Assembly: GCA_024867545.1 (NCBI GenBank)
Contig: JANFNE010000036.1
Coordinates: 372,001 to 436,000, forward strand
Length of the DNA: 64,000 nucleotides
From: Phytopythium helicoides
Lineage: Eukaryota > Oomycota > Peronosporomycetes > Pythiales > Pythiaceae
Direction of reading: 5' to 3'
Shown here piece after piece: positions 44,505-56,790 of this stretch. Made by a program: the position numbers and the translations under genes. The notes beneath the pieces are model-generated. The model had not been told where the DNA came from. It was given only the letters and a program-made list of their open reading frames with translations, and did not search any database. Each line of letters opens with the position of its first letter. Within the stretch, counting starts at the first letter, position 1.

Positions 44505-45751
44505 ATGATGAAGCGCGCGGTCGTCAACATGCTGTCGGACACGGTGACGCAGCCCGGAGCCGCTATGCGCCAGGCCATCGCGGCTGCGCAGGTGGGCGAC
44601 GACGTCTATGGCGCCGACCCGACGGTGCAGCGGCTGCAGCAGCTCGCGGCCGAGAAGCTCGGCAAGCAGGCCGCGCTCTTCGTGCCCTCGTACGTCGCGC
44701 TCTGTGACCGAGAGATCGATGCTGGGGAGGCTGACTAACGCGCGTCCGTTGCAGCGGCACCATGTCCAACCTCATTGCGGTCGGAGCGCACTGCAACCGC
44801 GGAGACGAGGTCATCCTAGGCGACAAGGCGCACATCTTCGTCTACGAGGGTGCCGGAGCTAGTGGTACGCGCTCGCAAGCTCCTGCTGCTGAGGTGGGGA
44901 ATGCAGCTGACCAAGTGCTTTGACCAGCCTACATGGGCGTGAGCCTGCACACGGTGCCCAACCAGCCCGACGGCACGCTGCGCCTCGAAGACATCGCCAA
45001 CGCTGTGCGCTCGGACGACCCGCACTACCCGCGCACGCGGCTCATCGCGCTAGAGAACACGCAGAATAACTGCGGAGGACGCGTGCTACCGCTCACCTAC
45101 ATCCGCGAGGTCGAGCAGTTCGCCAAGGAGCACAACCTCAAGCTGCATATTGACGGCGCTCGTCTGGCCAACGCGAGCGTTGCCTTGGGTGTGCCGATGT
45201 CCGAGCTCGTCAAGGGGGCAGACTCAGTCTCACTCTGCCTCAGCAAGGGCCTTGGCGCTCCTGTTGGATCAGTGCTCGTTGGCTCTCACGAATTTATTGC
45301 TCGCGCCAAGCGCCTGCGAAAGTCGCTGGGTGGCGGGATGCGCCAGGCTGGTATCCTTGCGGCTGGCGGATTGTTCGCTCTGGAGCAGCAGTTTGATCGT
45401 CTCGCAGAGGATCATGCCAATGCTAAGGCGCTCGCAAACGGCCTTGCCAGTATCCCCGGCGTGCGCGTGAACGCGAACGAGGTGGAGACCAACATTTTGT
45501 TTTTCAGCCTCACCTCGGAAGCCAAGCTTGACGCTAAAACCCTGGCCGAGAAGCTGGAAAAGGAAAAGGGCATTCTCATGGGTGGTGAGTGATACGTGTT
45601 GCCTGGCATCAGACCATCTGGAATTCTGGCGGAATGAACTCCTGCAGGCGGATACTGGAACGGGCAAAAGATGCGTGCGGTGACCAACCTTCACGTCACT
45701 GCTGAAGATATTGAGTACACGATTGCTTCGGTCCGCGAGTTGCTTGCGTGA
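44505..45751 (+). CDS. L-threonine (low-specificity) aldolase, copy 2
   Basis: Exons 44505-44689, 44755-44864, 44928-45584 and 45648-45751 give 351 residues. All family features of copy 1 recur: [68 protein letters not shown], and the PLP-lysine segment [17 protein letters not shown]. The two proteins are very similar through the core and differ mostly in the first loop and last third ([20 protein letters not shown]). Introns differ in sequence but not in position, so this is a tandem duplication of some age. Two start codons occur in a row (44505 and 44508); copy 1 aligns with the second. The promoter carries several CCAAT boxes. Clean frame. Confidence 0.93.
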
Positions 45752-45846
45752 GCCACAACGAGACTAGCACGCCATGCATCTCTCCCATCGAGAAAGAGAA
45801 CAGCTCGCGAGCATGGCAAAACAAAATCACGGTCGTTTGAGCCATG

Positions 45847-48800
45847 CTATATGATCTTGAGCAGGTTTTTGATCTCCTTGTCTTCACGAATTCGCTGTCT
45901 CAAGTTCGTGAGTCGCATGCGTTCCGCATTTGCAGCATCAATGGCCTCCGCTCGTTTCTGCGACCCTCGCTCCCTCCTAGCTTGCTGGTTGTTTACAAAC
46001 CACCAGCTCTTGGCGTCTTGGCGACGGTCTATCTCTTGTGCTTCCCGCGCTCGAACTTCTTGAGCCAGTTGTTTTTGCGCGGCATGTTCTACCTGTCTAG
46101 CCCGCTCTACAGCATCCCGAGCTGCACGGCGCATCAACGCACCCGATTGAGATGCAAACTGTTTCTCAAACTTGTGAGTCAACTTCGTCCGTGTTGCTGC
46201 CACCTTTTCACTCTCAATCTGCTCACGAATGGCAATCCGCTCAAGCTCACGTTCATATTTCAGCTTGACCAGCTTCACGTCAATGTCCAGTTTTACCCCA
46301 GCGACTTCTGCCGCACATTCACGCTGCTGCATTCTCCTGTCGACAATCAGAGCCTCCATCGCTCTCTCACGCTCTTCTCGCAAGTCGCGAACTTGGTACA
46401 TTCTCTGCTCATGCTGCTCGCGTTTCAGGGCTGCGATTGATTCGTAGATCCTGGACTGGCCCAAGCGATTTGCCAAGAGCTGATGCCTACTCGAGCCAGA
46501 TTCGTTTGGTGGAGCACCTTGCGATGGTGATGCAGGAAGTTTGGCGGATGGGGCTGATCTAAAGAATTGAGTTCTCTCGGGGAGTAAGCTGATCTGGGCG
46601 AACTTCCTAATGCTGCCACGTTAACGACGATTCGCATCGGAGAACTTGGCTCTGCCACCACCAAGTCTGTCGGCTGTGCTGAGAGTGTGCCTCCAGTTGC
46701 AATTCGCCTCCCGCGCTTGTCGCGATAGCAAGACACCGCAGTCGGAGCATTTGGCAATGTTGGTCCAGGGACTCGTCGACCATGAGAGCTACCAGAAAGT
46801 CGGACAACGGGTGATACCGGAACGGGAATGGAAGAAAGTTCAGCGATGACTTCGGGTGAAATCCCTATTCTGACAAGCTTTCGCTGGGCCATAGTCCACC
46901 AAGGTGATGGGACACGGGCGTTCAGCCAGCGTTGGGAGCTGTCGAGCGTAGTAATGGCCTCAACAGCATTCGGTAGCTGACTCAACGCCCACTGCACGGC
47001 AATACTTGCATCGTTACATTCAGCATTGCCAAATTGTGATTTGAAGCAAAGCAACAACGTACCTGATGGTGTCGAAGAGCAGCTCCGACAAGTGCTTCTA
47101 TCGAGTGCAACTGAACAAACGTCCCCGAGTAATAGTCGAATGTCTTTGCGAGTAGCGCTATAGAGCGGCGCCGAGCTTCATCGACCGATTCAAACTGTAG
47201 GCGGACAAGCGAGGTGGATTCGAGGGCAAGTAGGGATGCTGCGTTAATCCCGCTGGGATGGTGATGACTGGGACTTCCTCTGATGATGATGAAGTGACAG
47301 TGCGAGCCAGGTTCATCAGCTGGCTGGCAGCCTCAGCGATACGATGGCCCATTGTCATGCATCGGAACGGGTTTGTTTGGGCAAACAAGTCACAGGTGTC
47401 GATCATAGACCCACCTAGACTGCTGCTTGCGCCACATAGCATTAACTCGCGCTCAAGTAGCGTCGATTCAGCTTCAACACCATCGTTTAGGAGTATTGGG
47501 ATCACATCTTCACTGTTTCGAGAGCTCATTGTAGCTTCTTCGTGCTCTGGAACACCTGGAAGCCATGCCGGCAAAACAGAGTTGCATCGCTGTGATGCCG
47601 TAGCTGTCGCAAGCGTGGTTGCTGTCTTGAATGGCATTGATGAACTTGATACAAGAAGCTGCGCTAGCGACACTCCTTCTTGGCTTGCTGAGCGCACCAA
47701 TAACAATTGGGGCGATGAAACTGCAACCACTACTCGCCCCTTATTACCCAAGTGAATCGGCAAAGCTTGCTCAGGCTGCCGGCTACGAGTTGCATTCTGC
47801 ACTTTTTCCCAACGGGATCGGTCTTGAAGTGCATGGTACACGTGCGCCTCCATATATAGTGTATGGGAGTTCACAGAGGCCCCGACAGCCACACAAGCTC
47901 GCATAAACGCCAGGCGCCGCCGAATGCCCATATGAGATCGCCACCAGCGCTGCAGACAAACTGTGGCTCGAGCTATCATGACTTCAAGCATCAAACGCTT
48001 TAAGTACACTCGGCGACTTCGCCAAGCACATTGAATGGATAGTGCAGCGCTTAGACGACGTACTTGCTCGTACGATAAAGCTACAAGGTTAGGTCTCTTG
48101 TCATTGCTATCTTGCGCGGTGTGAACAGGAAAAGTATTTGTGAGTCCGGCGAGGACAAGTAAATGCATGTCGATGCTCCAGGGGACAAACGCTTGGAGAG
48201 TGCGGTACTGATCAGTGTCTGCATCCTTCGTTTGCTGTAAAACGGCGGTTTTGCGACGCTCCCATCGAGACAGCGAAAAACCGCGAGGACGCAACTTGGT
48301 GACTCGTTGAGCTAACGAGAATCGACGTTCAATGGCTCGTGTTTGCCTCTCGTGCGTCTTGACGCAAGCGGCAAGAATCTTTTTACTGCAAACAGCGAGA
48401 CGCGTCTCTAGCTCCCGCTCCATCTGCATCAAGTACACATTTACTTCTCGCGGCAGTGGTGGTGCAGAGTCAGATGTCATGTGACCACATTGCACGGATT
48501 TAATCACTGAACGAACTCGTTCGAGGTCTCCCAGTAGCACTTTCTTCTGCTGAACAAGCAATCGTGCTTCTCGATCCATGTCGCTACGAAAAATGCGAAC
48601 GAGCGCGTCTCCACGATAATCGCCATGGTTCAAATGATCCCGGTGATCACGGGACAAAATCTCCAAAAGACTTCCATGCCTAAGAACACGTACGCCAGAG
48701 GAGACTGAACAACGCGATTGAAGAAGACTTTCCCGCTCCTCTCGTGCGAGACACATCAGAAAAGGATCCCGACGAGCAGCCCACGCGGCAAGAGCTAGAA

Positions 48801-50386
48801 CGCGTTTTTTGCCGTCTCCTTGTTCGTTGTCGTCGTAATAAATGATCAGCTCCTGCCGCTGATGAACTAGCTGCTCTGCTCGTCTGCGATGGCGCTGACG
48901 CACCATTCGGCACCAAACACGAATTTTTGTCACCGCAATAGCATGTCTTTTGTCGTGAAGCTGCTTACGCCATTTTTGAACTAAAACTCGCAGGCGCTGA
49001 AGAGCCCGCCTAGCACTTAGCGGAACTCGAAGTGATACCGAAGGATCCGTATCAAGAAAGGCTTGATTTCCTTGTGCGATTACAAGCGCTTCAAATTCTT
49101 TCTGGATGCGTCGACGAAAGAGGAAGCCTCGCGCTGCAGCTTGCACCCGTGTGATTAGCATTCTCATCGTCCATACCGCAGCCATTCGGCCACGTTGTCG
49201 CTGGTAGTTGCGCGACAGGAACCCGCGAACGGCTCGTTGAATGGTAATACAGGCGCTAGCAGCACCAAAAACGTGTTCAACAACGACAGTATTGCCCAAG
49301 GAGGAGCTTGCTCAATGTACCTGTTCTTAGCATGATGATGCACTACTTCACGGCAAGCCATTTCAACAAATTGAAGAGCGTCGAAGTCGTCTCGAAATAC
49401 TCGCGGTATTATCAAGAGATGATCGTCTAGGCGCAATCGGAGCCTTGCATCGTCTCCTATGGTGTACCGCCTGGTAGCTCCTGTCCTCTAGTCGTTAGTA
49501 CCACTTGTCACGATATACTAGCAATGTCAAATGCTGACGTACGTGCAAACAGTACGCGTTCGTGATCAGCCACAACGAAGTCGTCGAGCGCACTGAGATT
49601 TGGCAACTTGTTCACAATGGCGACTCTGGCCCTCGAACGAGACATGATGGGGTTTCCAGCTAACGTAAGCCAACGCAGTCTACCTGCTCCACCAAGAGCT
49701 TCTAGCCAATCGTCTCCGCTAGTCCACGTTCCTAGGGAGTTTTGAGCCAGAAAACACAGCTCCAATCGCGCAAACTGCGACCAGAACGATCGAGGCGGGA
49801 GACTCGCGATTTGATTTTCTGCGGCGTTGAGCATCTGTAGCGAACTAGAAAGAATCAAGAGCGGCGACAAATCACGGAGCGAGTTGCCTTGGACGTTGAG
49901 TACTGCGACCTGGGAGAAAATGCCACTCGGACTGCCTGGGAACGTGGTTGGGCTTGCAAGAGCACTTGTTAGAGGTGCAAACAGGAGCTCAATGCTACTC
50001 AAGGCAGTATCCGCGTGCTGAATGACCACCAAGCTAGACTGTAGCATTGTTGATGCGCGCTCCCCGCGACGGTGATATGATGGCGATGATATGGAGCGCA
50101 CCTCGATCTCGGTTAGATTGTCTGCTTCGATATCACTGGCCATGGTGCGAAGATCACCATAATCGCTGATCACATCGTGAGTGTCTATTGCCTCCCTGTC
50201 CTCTTCAAAGCCTGCAATATCAGCATCAGGCGGATCGAAGCTCTCACCCGTCAACTCGGTATCCTCAATTTCGCTCCCGGAAGCAGTCTCGCTCGGTTCA
50301 GACATTCCGGCCTCGGAGTTTTCCGCTGCTCCATCGCTTTCGTAATCTTCGCCCGACAGCATTGTTTTTTTTTGTTCTCGCCGCAT
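45847..50386 (-). CDS. Leucine-rich-repeat and IQ-motif protein, probably flagellar/cytoskeletal
   Basis: Exons 50386-49543, 49487-47063 and 46991-45847. The head is acidic; residues ~130-260 are LRRs (VAVLNVQGNSLRDLSPLLIL, LQMLNAAENQIASLP, LRWLTLAGNPIMSR, NLSALDDFVV). IQ motifs (IQRAVRGFLSRNYQRQR, VQAAARGFLFRRRIQ, IQCAWRSRRVYLKR) and long helices fill the middle. The C-terminal ~200 residues form a highly charged coiled coil (KREQHEQRMYQVRDLREERE) ending KNLLKII. LRR plus IQ suggests LRRIQ-type calmodulin-binding proteins, many of which act in cilia; the role is inferred. Frame slips are seen near 49295, 47200 and 46560, and the first splice is off by one base, so the joined protein (~1,500 residues) is approximate. 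Confidence 0.65.
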
Positions 50387-50460
50387 CAATCGAACAACTG
50401 CTACTGAAGCTCACCAGCCCACCATGTATAAAGCTCTATATTTAGGGGATCGAGCTATCG

Positions 50461-53400
50461 CTATTCCACCATGACAACGTCCCCGTCGCTTGCTTCACTT
50501 GCTGACTTCTTCGCCCTCGGACGTTTTCTTGCTGGTGGTGCTGAGGACGCTGAAGTGGCACCAGGGGCCTTTTCCTTGTCCTTGTCCTTGTCCTTGCGCA
50601 CGTAACTTTTACGCTTCCGAGCAGGCTTTGGGACACTAGCAGCAGCACCCGCTATTTCTGAATTCACCGACGCTGACGCAGTACCATTTACCGACGATAC
50701 TGCCGAACGCATCGCTTCGTCCAGAGCGGCGACGGCTGCCGACTCGCCGGATTGAAGCTCCTCGAGTGTGGTTCGTGGATCTGCAGATGCCTGCAGTGAA
50801 CGCTCAAGCAAGTTGATATAAGCCTCCAGAGGGGAGGCAACAACCTGCCAGGTCAGTGGAAGTTTGGAATACTCGTTGAGCAGCTGCTTCAGTCGCGTCA
50901 CTCGCTGTTGAGCTGAAGCAGTACCGCTAGACTTAGTGACGGACTTGTGAGCACGCACAACCCACGCGTCGAGTCGGCCCAGCACGTGACGGAGCGGCAT
51001 GATCGTTTTAACGCCATTCCATAACGCGTGGTTGCTAGCGTACGCTATCGCATTGCTTAGCGCGTCATGTGAGGGGCGCTCCTGGAGCATGGCAACTACC
51101 ACGACGGACCAGCACACTGCACGCAGAATGCGCACATACTGCATCACATCTGGGAAAAGTTCAGCCAAACCCATGGTGTTCTTTTCTCCATCGCTTGTCG
51201 TGTTAGACTTGGTTGCCTTTTCGATCGCAGCAGCGTACTCGGGAATCAAGAATTGTGGCTGGTCGGTAGTTTCGCCGTTACTTTCCGTCTGGAGTGTTGA
51301 CCGAGTGACGAGGCTTGTCGCATTGAGAAGACTGACAGCATCGCGAATCCACTTACGAGATGCTGGATACAGGTCTCGACGGGCGTTGTACCCACTCGTT
51401 GCTGCGGTTAGTGACGACAGAGCTCCGTCACGTCTTGCTCGGCTAAGTGATAGAGAACTCTGTAGCTCATCCACTTGCTTCTTGTGCTCAGCCTGCGCAG
51501 TCCGCATTGCAATCAATTGCTGTTCGATGCCACTAGCAGCTACTAACGTTGACAAGCGTTGTGTCGTGTTGTTTGGAACGCTTGCCGGGATGGTCTTCAA
51601 GGCGTTGCCAGTCTCAGGACTTTCACCCGCTGGGGCACTTCCAACAGATTCAGTGTTTCCGCTTTGAGCCTGACTAGGAATTGTAGCGGATTCGCTTGAG
51701 GAACCCTTCGATGAAGATGAACTTGTAGATCCTGGAGCTGAGGTGTTGCCGTTCGATGTGGGAGGGACGCTTACTTTAGTTGATGACAAGTTAGATCCAT
51801 CGCTTGCTGCAGGCAGGGCTCCAGATCGAGGAAGCAAAATGCTGGGAAGAGAAGCCACACCATTAGCAGCAATAGTTGATGGCACCGCAGGCAAAGCTGG
51901 GATCCCGCTTGGTGCTGACTGAACAACTGTAGCTTGTTGAACGTTGCTAATGGATGCGGTCAGAGCTTGAGATGGGTCTGGGTGGCTTTGAATTACGCCA
52001 GTGGAGACGGACGCAGCTAGCGGGACGAATCCCGTTACCTGGCTTTGTTTCAAAGCATCCTTGCTCTGAGGCAAGCCAGCAGTCAACCGTTCAATCTCGC
52101 TAATGCGTGTCTGCAGCTGAGTCAGATGGTTGCTGGCACTAAAAAGCAGCATTTCGTTCCGTTCGATTGCGCGCTCTTCCCGCTTAATCTTCCTGATAGC
52201 GGCTACCCGTTGTCGGTCAAGCACACGCAGGTTTGCCTCGTGCTCAGGGTCTTTACCCGCATCTTCCTGTACCCGGCGACGCCGAGTATCTTGATCCTCC
52301 TTCGCTTTCTCCAACTGTATCTGCAACTCTTGCAAAATGGTGCACGACGGGCAAGTGTAATGCTCCACCTTCTCAGCCTTCTCCTTTGACATCCCAATGC
52401 AGTTGTCGTGGAACCAATCATCGCAGTAGTCACAACCAATCATCAATCCATCAAATGGTTGCCGACAGATGCAAAATCGTTCAGTCGCAGACGTAAGCAC
52501 TTCTCTGTGCATATCGAGATCAATCACCAGTCGCGCACACTCGTACTCATTCAGCAGCGCCAGTAGGTTAGCAATCCGAGCTTGGCCGCTCTCTAGTCCA
52601 GACGACAGCACGCGCTCTTCCCAGTCAACTGCGGTGTCAAAATGCTCCTTCAGGTAATCGTATGCCGGTAGTTCAAGCGCAAGACTATCTCCTTCTTCAA
52701 CTAATGCACGGGCTACAGCCAGCGTCATCCGCGCTTGTTGTTTGCTCAGTAATCCCTTCGCTCGCTTTTTCACCTTGAGTAGCCACATCTTTGCGCGTTT
52801 GGCTTCGTCCAGCAACTGCTTGAAGTCAGATGGTTCTAGAAGCAACGCGTTACCCTCGTCCAGCATCGACTGAAGCTCCTCAGCAAGAACATGCTTTCGC
52901 TTTAGAGCTGCTTGAACTCGCTCATTCCATTCTGCAACGACTCGTTCGTGCGCTTCCAGATACGATTGTGGCCAAAGCATTCGCGTCAGCGTCGTAAGTG
53001 TATCGTTCTCCAAAATTGAGGGGTCAATGCATTTGATGCCTTCCTGAAGTTTTTTCCCTCGAGCAACAAGCTGGGACAGCGGCAAAGACTCCAGATAAAA
53101 AATTGACCGTGCACCTTGCAGCCAGTCCAGTAGTTCGACCACCAGTGAAACAACGCGTTGCTCCGGAGGTACCACACTGAGCAAATCACACTCGTCAAGA
53201 GTATGACTTAAGTGCTCACGCCATGACTCCAACGCCCGAACCGCGTCATCCACACTTGCGATATCTTTTGAGGTGCGCTTTGACACTGTTTTATCACCCA
53301 CTGCTTGGGATTCTCCAGATACGTCTGTCTTTGCATCATCAGCGATGACCATCTCTTCAACTGTTTGTCGCGTCTCTTCCTTCAACTCGAGATCACTTAC

Positions 53401-56400
53401 AGCAGTAAGACTGCTCTCGACCATATCAAGAATCGACTGCAGCATCGACAAATCTCGTGCAGCAGGTGCCTCTGATTTACAACTCTCCTCCTCGTTCTTG
53501 ATATCAATATCACTGTCTTCATCCTGGAGCTTTTCTGCTTGCTCCCACTCTCCAAGCGAACGTGAGCCATTATTGCACGCACATTTAAGGCGCTCTCGAC
53601 ATTGCCGGTTTGCCCAGTTTTCATGGCAACTAGCATCTCGCTGTACATACCAAGAGCATCACTCGAAGGATTCTCGTCTTCTTTTACGACTTCTTCAGGA
53701 TTGCCTTGCACTTCACCCAAGGAAGGGCTATCTGCTGTTGTAGTATCATTCGCAGCGTCGATCGTGTCATCATCTAGTGAAGCACCATTAGTGGATCCCT
53801 CCAACTTAACGTCGCCTTTCGTAGCTTGGTCATCACCATCGCTTCGCTGTAGCTTAAGTTTTGCAGCTTGAACCTTTTCGTAAACATCAACGTCAATTTT
53901 CTCCAGCTGCTCAACAACAAGTGCAATCTCCTCGGACACACGCCCATCCAGAGCACTTCGCGCCTTGACACGCCAGGTGTTTAGGTCTGCTAGCTCCTTT
54001 GATGCGATACGAAGCTCCTCTGGGAACGTGAAATACAGTTTCTTGGACTCTTCAACGAGTTCGCGTAGATTGGATTCAGTGAATGGCTGGTTAGCTTGAC
54101 GCTTTTTTCTTGACTGACGCGGTGGGACACACTCCCTTACTCTCTGTGCCCACTGCTTCTCAGTGTCGATAATATTGCCAAGGGCATCGCCTTCTTCAAT
54201 TGAGAAAGGCAGTGAGTCAACGCGTTCAAGAACCGCAGAAGCCTGCGCGAAGCTGACTTGTACGCGACCGTTGGTCGCTCTACTTGTAGACGGGGTAGGG
54301 CCAGCGACGTGCGCATCTGCTAGATTTTTGTCGAAATTGGATCCGTTCTGTTCACCGCTTGCGGATTCACTTTCTGCATTCGTATATCCGATTGAATTCA
54401 GAACAGCACGTGCTTCTTCTCGAGTCTTCTCTCCCAGGTCGATCAGTTCCAACAAAACCTTGGTATACGACGACATGTCGACCAAAAGCCGTTCGGCCTT
54501 CTCTACTAGCTTCTTGATGGTATCAATAGACTTCTTATCCCCTCGCGGAATTGCGTGCTCTGATTTTGGCATAAAACCGGAGAAGAATCGATCAAATGCT
54601 ACTGACCCCAGGGCGTCCTTTGTTTCATTCACCCAGCGACGTGCAACATCCATGGCTGCATTAATGTCGCGCTCCACTTGAGGCTTCCACCTTGATTGCT
54701 TTCGAGGATGAAAAAGCAGTCGGATCTCTTTTGCTCGGTTTAGCAGCATTTCCATATCTTCAACTGGACAGCGATTCGCGAGCATTTCGGTAGCTGTCGT
54801 GCACCACTCGCGCGCAGCAATCTCGGCCTCAAGAAAGGTGAGTTCTTCCATCTCGATTGGGATCTCGCTTCCCTCTGCCATCAGCTCCTTTAAATACTCT
54901 AATGTTACATCGGCCGCGTTCGCGTCGATTGCTTGACGTACTTTCTCGGCCCATTCGTCTGCGCAGTCAAGAAGGTCTTGCATCTCAAACATCTCTGAAC
55001 TATCGTCGCACGGCGCGTCATCAACAAGCGCGCGGATCGTATCGAGATCCATTTTTTTGTTGGCTTCAGCGTCCCCAGCGCCACTGGCACCACCACCACC
55101 GGCACCAACACCACGACGACGAGTTTGTCGCCGCTTTGGCATGCACTTACGCACTTTTGCGAGCCAGTTTTGAGCGCTGAGCATTTTCTCTTGAAACCGA
55201 GTTACCTCCGTTTCGAAGTCGATCGGAGCTGACTCCATTTTTGCCAGCAGTTCGCGCATTGCTGGTAAGCTCACCTTGTCTTCGGCTAGCATGGCGTCGA
55301 TTGCCGATTTGAGTTGTCGACCTTCTTCCACAACCGATGCAATAAATGATTGCTCTTCAAACAGCACTTTGGGCTTGATAACTTCGTTGTACATATCCTC
55401 AAGCTGTCATATTGTACAAGAACTGTTAGCTCCCTCTAGTAGATGCGATTGACGACGACAATCAAACTTACCGTTGCTAATGCGGCCTTTTGGTTACTTC
55501 GTTTTGAACTCCGCTCCAGCATTTCTTTGATCTTCAAATATGCTTGATCAAACTCATCGATACGCGCCAACAAAGCTGATTTCTCGGGAAGAACGACCTG
55601 CATGTTTTCCGCCTCGTACACGAGCTGTAGTAGCTGTGGACGAGTAGCCTGCTCGCCTGCAACTCGTGCACAAGCATCTTGCCAGCCCGAAATACGGGCG
55701 ACCAAACGCTGAAGGACGCCAACTTCGGTCGATGGGGCAAGGTCTCCTAGCAGTTTTGCTTGGTCCACCAAGGAACGAAGCGTCGATAACTCGGTCACAT
55801 CAATCGCTCCACGACGTAGGCTTTGATAGAAATCAGACACCCATTTGCGTGCATCAGCTGCAGTAGCTGTCGTTGACGACCTGGTGCTGCTAGGATTTCC
55901 ATCCTCAGTAGGGTGCGTGATTGCCGACCTCGGAAGCTCAATGCTATGGCGCGCGTACAGCGAGCATGCAGCGTCCGTCGTGTTGTAGTCGAACCGGTGC
56001 AGATACTGCAGCGCCAGCGAGTTGACCTGCTCAACCGTGTCGAAAGTTGAGCCGTCCCGCAGCGAGCGCGCGAACGCCAGGTACTTGTCGAGCGCCGGCC
56101 CAAGCGCTGCAACATATCCGAGTCAGTTTGCCATCCACCGCCCACAATACTACGCAGGTCGCTCACCTTCAGCGCGGTCCAAGCTGTACAGGGCCTTAGC
56201 AGACGCTTCCAGGCCACCCACCACATGCTTTCTGTCCGTGATGAGCTCGGGGATGACTGCCTGGAAGCGCTTTCCCACGCGGGAGCGCAGCGACAGGAAC
56301 TGCGTCGCAGTCGTCACCGCCGGGCTCTGGCTGGGCGAGGACGGTGCCACCTGTCCCCCCGAGGTGCTCGCACCGCTGCTGGAGCCTCCAGGGCTGCCGC

Positions 56401-56452
56401 GCGCGCGCGGAGAGCCGCTGGGGCCGCTGCTGGCCGTCGATCGGCGGCTCAT
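50461..56452 (-). CDS. PLU-1-like / PHD-finger chromatin protein
   Basis: Exons 56452-56167, 56106-55472 and 55403-50461 give ~1,950 residues. The N-terminus is Ser/Gly/Pro-rich, then VNSLALQYLHRFDYNTTDAA resembles an ELM2-like helix. Most of the protein (55.8-52.5 kb) consists of helical repeats with spaced W and A residues (CADEWAEKVRQAIDAN, ARRWVNETKDALGS, LNTWRVKARSALDG) typical of the PLU-1-like region of KDM5 demethylases. A PHD finger follows: CICRQPFDGLMIGCDYCDDW ... CIGMSKEKAEKVEHYTCPSC, complete with C4-H-C3. The tail ends in basic, AT-hook-like KPARKRKSYVRKDKDK. No JmjN, ARID or JmjC domain is present. One A seems lost in the run at 53618-53621; adding it restores AMKNWANRQCRERLKC. 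Likely nuclear, a histone-tail reader. Confidence 0.7.
50570..50600. repeat. Short (TCCTTG)n hexanucleotide run
   Basis: Four to five copies of a 6-bp unit inside the last part of the PLU-1/PHD gene. On the coding strand it gives the Lys-Asp repeat KDKDKDKEK. Confidence 0.8.
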
Positions 56453-56790
56453 GGCGCGTTCGGGGGCTTCCCGGCCGCTAGAAAGGCCGCGAAAAGCCCG
56501 CGGAGACCTCCGGAGAGTGCTGGGTGCGCTGGGATCACGCACAGGCGCTCGCGGGGCTCGTGGGGCGCGCGGGGAGGCGCCTGCGGAGCTACAGAGCGAG
56601 GAAGGCGCCGGCCAGGCGGGCGATCGGTCTGCCTGTCCCCCGCGGTCTGGAAAGTGTGCGCTTCGACTTGTTTGGCGGCCGCCGCGACCCCTGATTGGCC
56701 GAAATGGCGCATTTGAGATGTGGCGCACACCACTCTGGAGACCACGTTTGACTGGTCAAACGTCAAGAAGCCACGCACCACGCATCGAGG
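56453..56790. promoter_or_regulatory. Divergent promoter region of the PLU-1/PHD and RlmN-like genes
   Basis: 338 bp between divergent starts. It has one CCAAT box as TGATTGGCC at 56692-56700, about 95 bp before the RlmN-like start. The rest is GC-rich without a clear TATA box. Confidence 0.5.
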
